DNA of 5,328 nucleotides from CALMFQ01 sp964495595 (GTDB lineage Bacteria > Pseudomonadota > Gammaproteobacteria > Burkholderiales > SCOH01), in assembly GCA_964495595.1 (NCBI GenBank), contig CAZBWH010000123.1, forward strand, positions 1-5,328, written 5' to 3'. Position 1 is the first letter of the stretch. Every line of letters starts with the position of its first letter. The translations under genes and the position numbers were made by a program. Under the pieces are notes generated by a model that did no database searches, was not told the origin of the DNA, and was given only the letters and a program-made list of their open reading frames with translations. Of the stretch, positions 4,745 through 5,328 are shown piece by piece.

Positions 4745-5328
4745 ATGGCGGTTGCCAACGTATTGAAAATGATCCAGGAAAACGAAGTTCGCTACGTCGA
4801 TCTGCGTTTTACCGACACCCGTGGCAAAGAACAGCACGTGACTGTTCCGGCGCACGTTGTTGACGAAGAGTGGTTCGAGCGCGGCCACGCTTTCGATGGT
4901 TCCTCCATTGCTGGCTGGAAGGGTATTCAGGCTTCCGACATGCTGCTGATGCCGGATCCGGCAACGGCCAACATCGACCCATTCTTCGACGAGCCGACCC
5001 TGATCCTGACCTGTGACGTGATCGATCCGGTCGACGGCAAAGGTTACGACCGCGATCCGCGTTCGATCGCCAAGCGCGCTGAAGCCTACCTGAAGGCTTC
5101 GGGTCTGGGCGACACCGCTTACTTCGGTCCGGAGCCGGAATTCTTCATTTTCGACAGCATCACCTGGCATGCCGACATGTCCGGCTGCTCGGTGAAAATC
5201 AAATCGGAAGAAGCCGCCTGGTCGTCGGCTGACGATTTCGAAGGCGGCAACACCGGCCACCGCCCGAACGTAAAAGGCGGCTACTTCCCGGTTCCGCCGG
5301 TCGACAGCTACCAGGACATCCGCGCTGC
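4745..5328 (+). CDS. glnA: Glutamine synthetase type I, N-terminal part (cut by window edge)
   Basis: A cytosolic dodecameric enzyme that makes glutamine from glutamate, ammonia and ATP, the main ammonia-assimilation reaction. The first 194 codons of an expected roughly 470 are present. The beta-grasp N-domain is at about 15-100, with VRYVDLRFTDTRGKEQHVTVP at 16-36 (in part) and GHAFDGSSIAGWKGI at 47-61, whose Asp51 corresponds to the Asp50 loop that reaches the neighbouring active site. ASDMLLMPDP follows at 63-72. The catalytic domain begins with YFGPEPEFFIFD at 126-137, where Glu130 and Glu132 are the expected metal and substrate ligands, then GGYFPVPPVDSYQDIR at 178-193. It is a GSI-beta type like the adenylylated enterobacterial enzyme; the adenylylated Tyr lies beyond the window. 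The ATG at 4745 has AGGAG at 4734-4738, 6 bases upstream. NtrC dyads and a sigma-54 element upstream predict induction under nitrogen limitation. Confidence 0.98.
   Translation, partial: MAVANVLKMIQENEVRYVDLRFTDTRGKEQHVTVPAHVVDEEWFERGHAFDGSSIAGWKGIQASDMLLMPDPATANIDPFFDEPTLILTCDVIDPVDGKGYDRDPRSIAKRAEAYLKASGLGDTAYFGPEPEFFIFDSITWHADMSGCSVKIKSEEAAWSSADDFEGGNTGHRPNVKGGYFPVPPVDSYQDIRA

Noticed and set aside
4667..5260. Minus-strand open frame of 197 codons
   Set aside because: It is antisense to glnA and runs into its leader. Codon constraint of glnA explains the open frame.

Overview
The window (about 58-60% GC by eye) looks like core chromosome of a nitrogen-regulated Gram-negative proteobacterium. 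A betaproteobacterium near the Neisseriales/Chromobacterium group is my best guess. The reasons are the aroE-mtgA pair, a glnA next to a rhodanese gene, and the style of the MgtE and GlnA N-termini. This assignment is from memory of gene order and protein similarity, not from a search. I see no mobile element, CRISPR array, tRNA or rRNA.

Layout. Five genes and one partial gene lie on the minus strand, and one partial gene lies on the plus strand. At the left edge is the N-terminal part of a magnesium transporter gene (mgtE, cut by the window start). It has a roughly 150-base leader with several inverted repeats. Upstream of it is a 416-residue alpha/beta-hydrolase (lipase/esterase type). Next comes a tightly packed minus-strand operon: rhodanese-domain protein, a small membrane-anchored proline-rich protein, aroE (shikimate dehydrogenase), then mtgA (monofunctional peptidoglycan glycosyltransferase). 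Two of its junctions are TGATG one-base overlaps and the third is a 5-base gap, so translation is probably coupled. At the right edge, glnA (type I glutamine synthetase, cut by the window end) runs the other way.

The most informative non-coding stretch is the 288-base divergent region between the rhodanese gene and glnA. It holds two NtrC-like dyads (TGCACC-N5-GGTGCG and TGCACT-N5-GGTGCG) whose centres are 31 bp apart. A sigma-54 type -24/-12 element lies about 100 bp downstream of the second dyad, and a good ribosome binding site precedes glnA. This is the classic nitrogen-limitation architecture of glnA. A 9-bp inverted repeat brackets the two dyads and supplies a TTGGCT -35-like hexamer in each direction, one of them for the divergent rhodanese-aroE-mtgA operon.

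I found no clear case for a wholly new system. The points most worth a second look are the structured mgtE leader, which ends in a hairpin touching the start codon, the mirror-symmetric glnA/rhodanese control region, and the unrecognised small protein inside the aroE operon.
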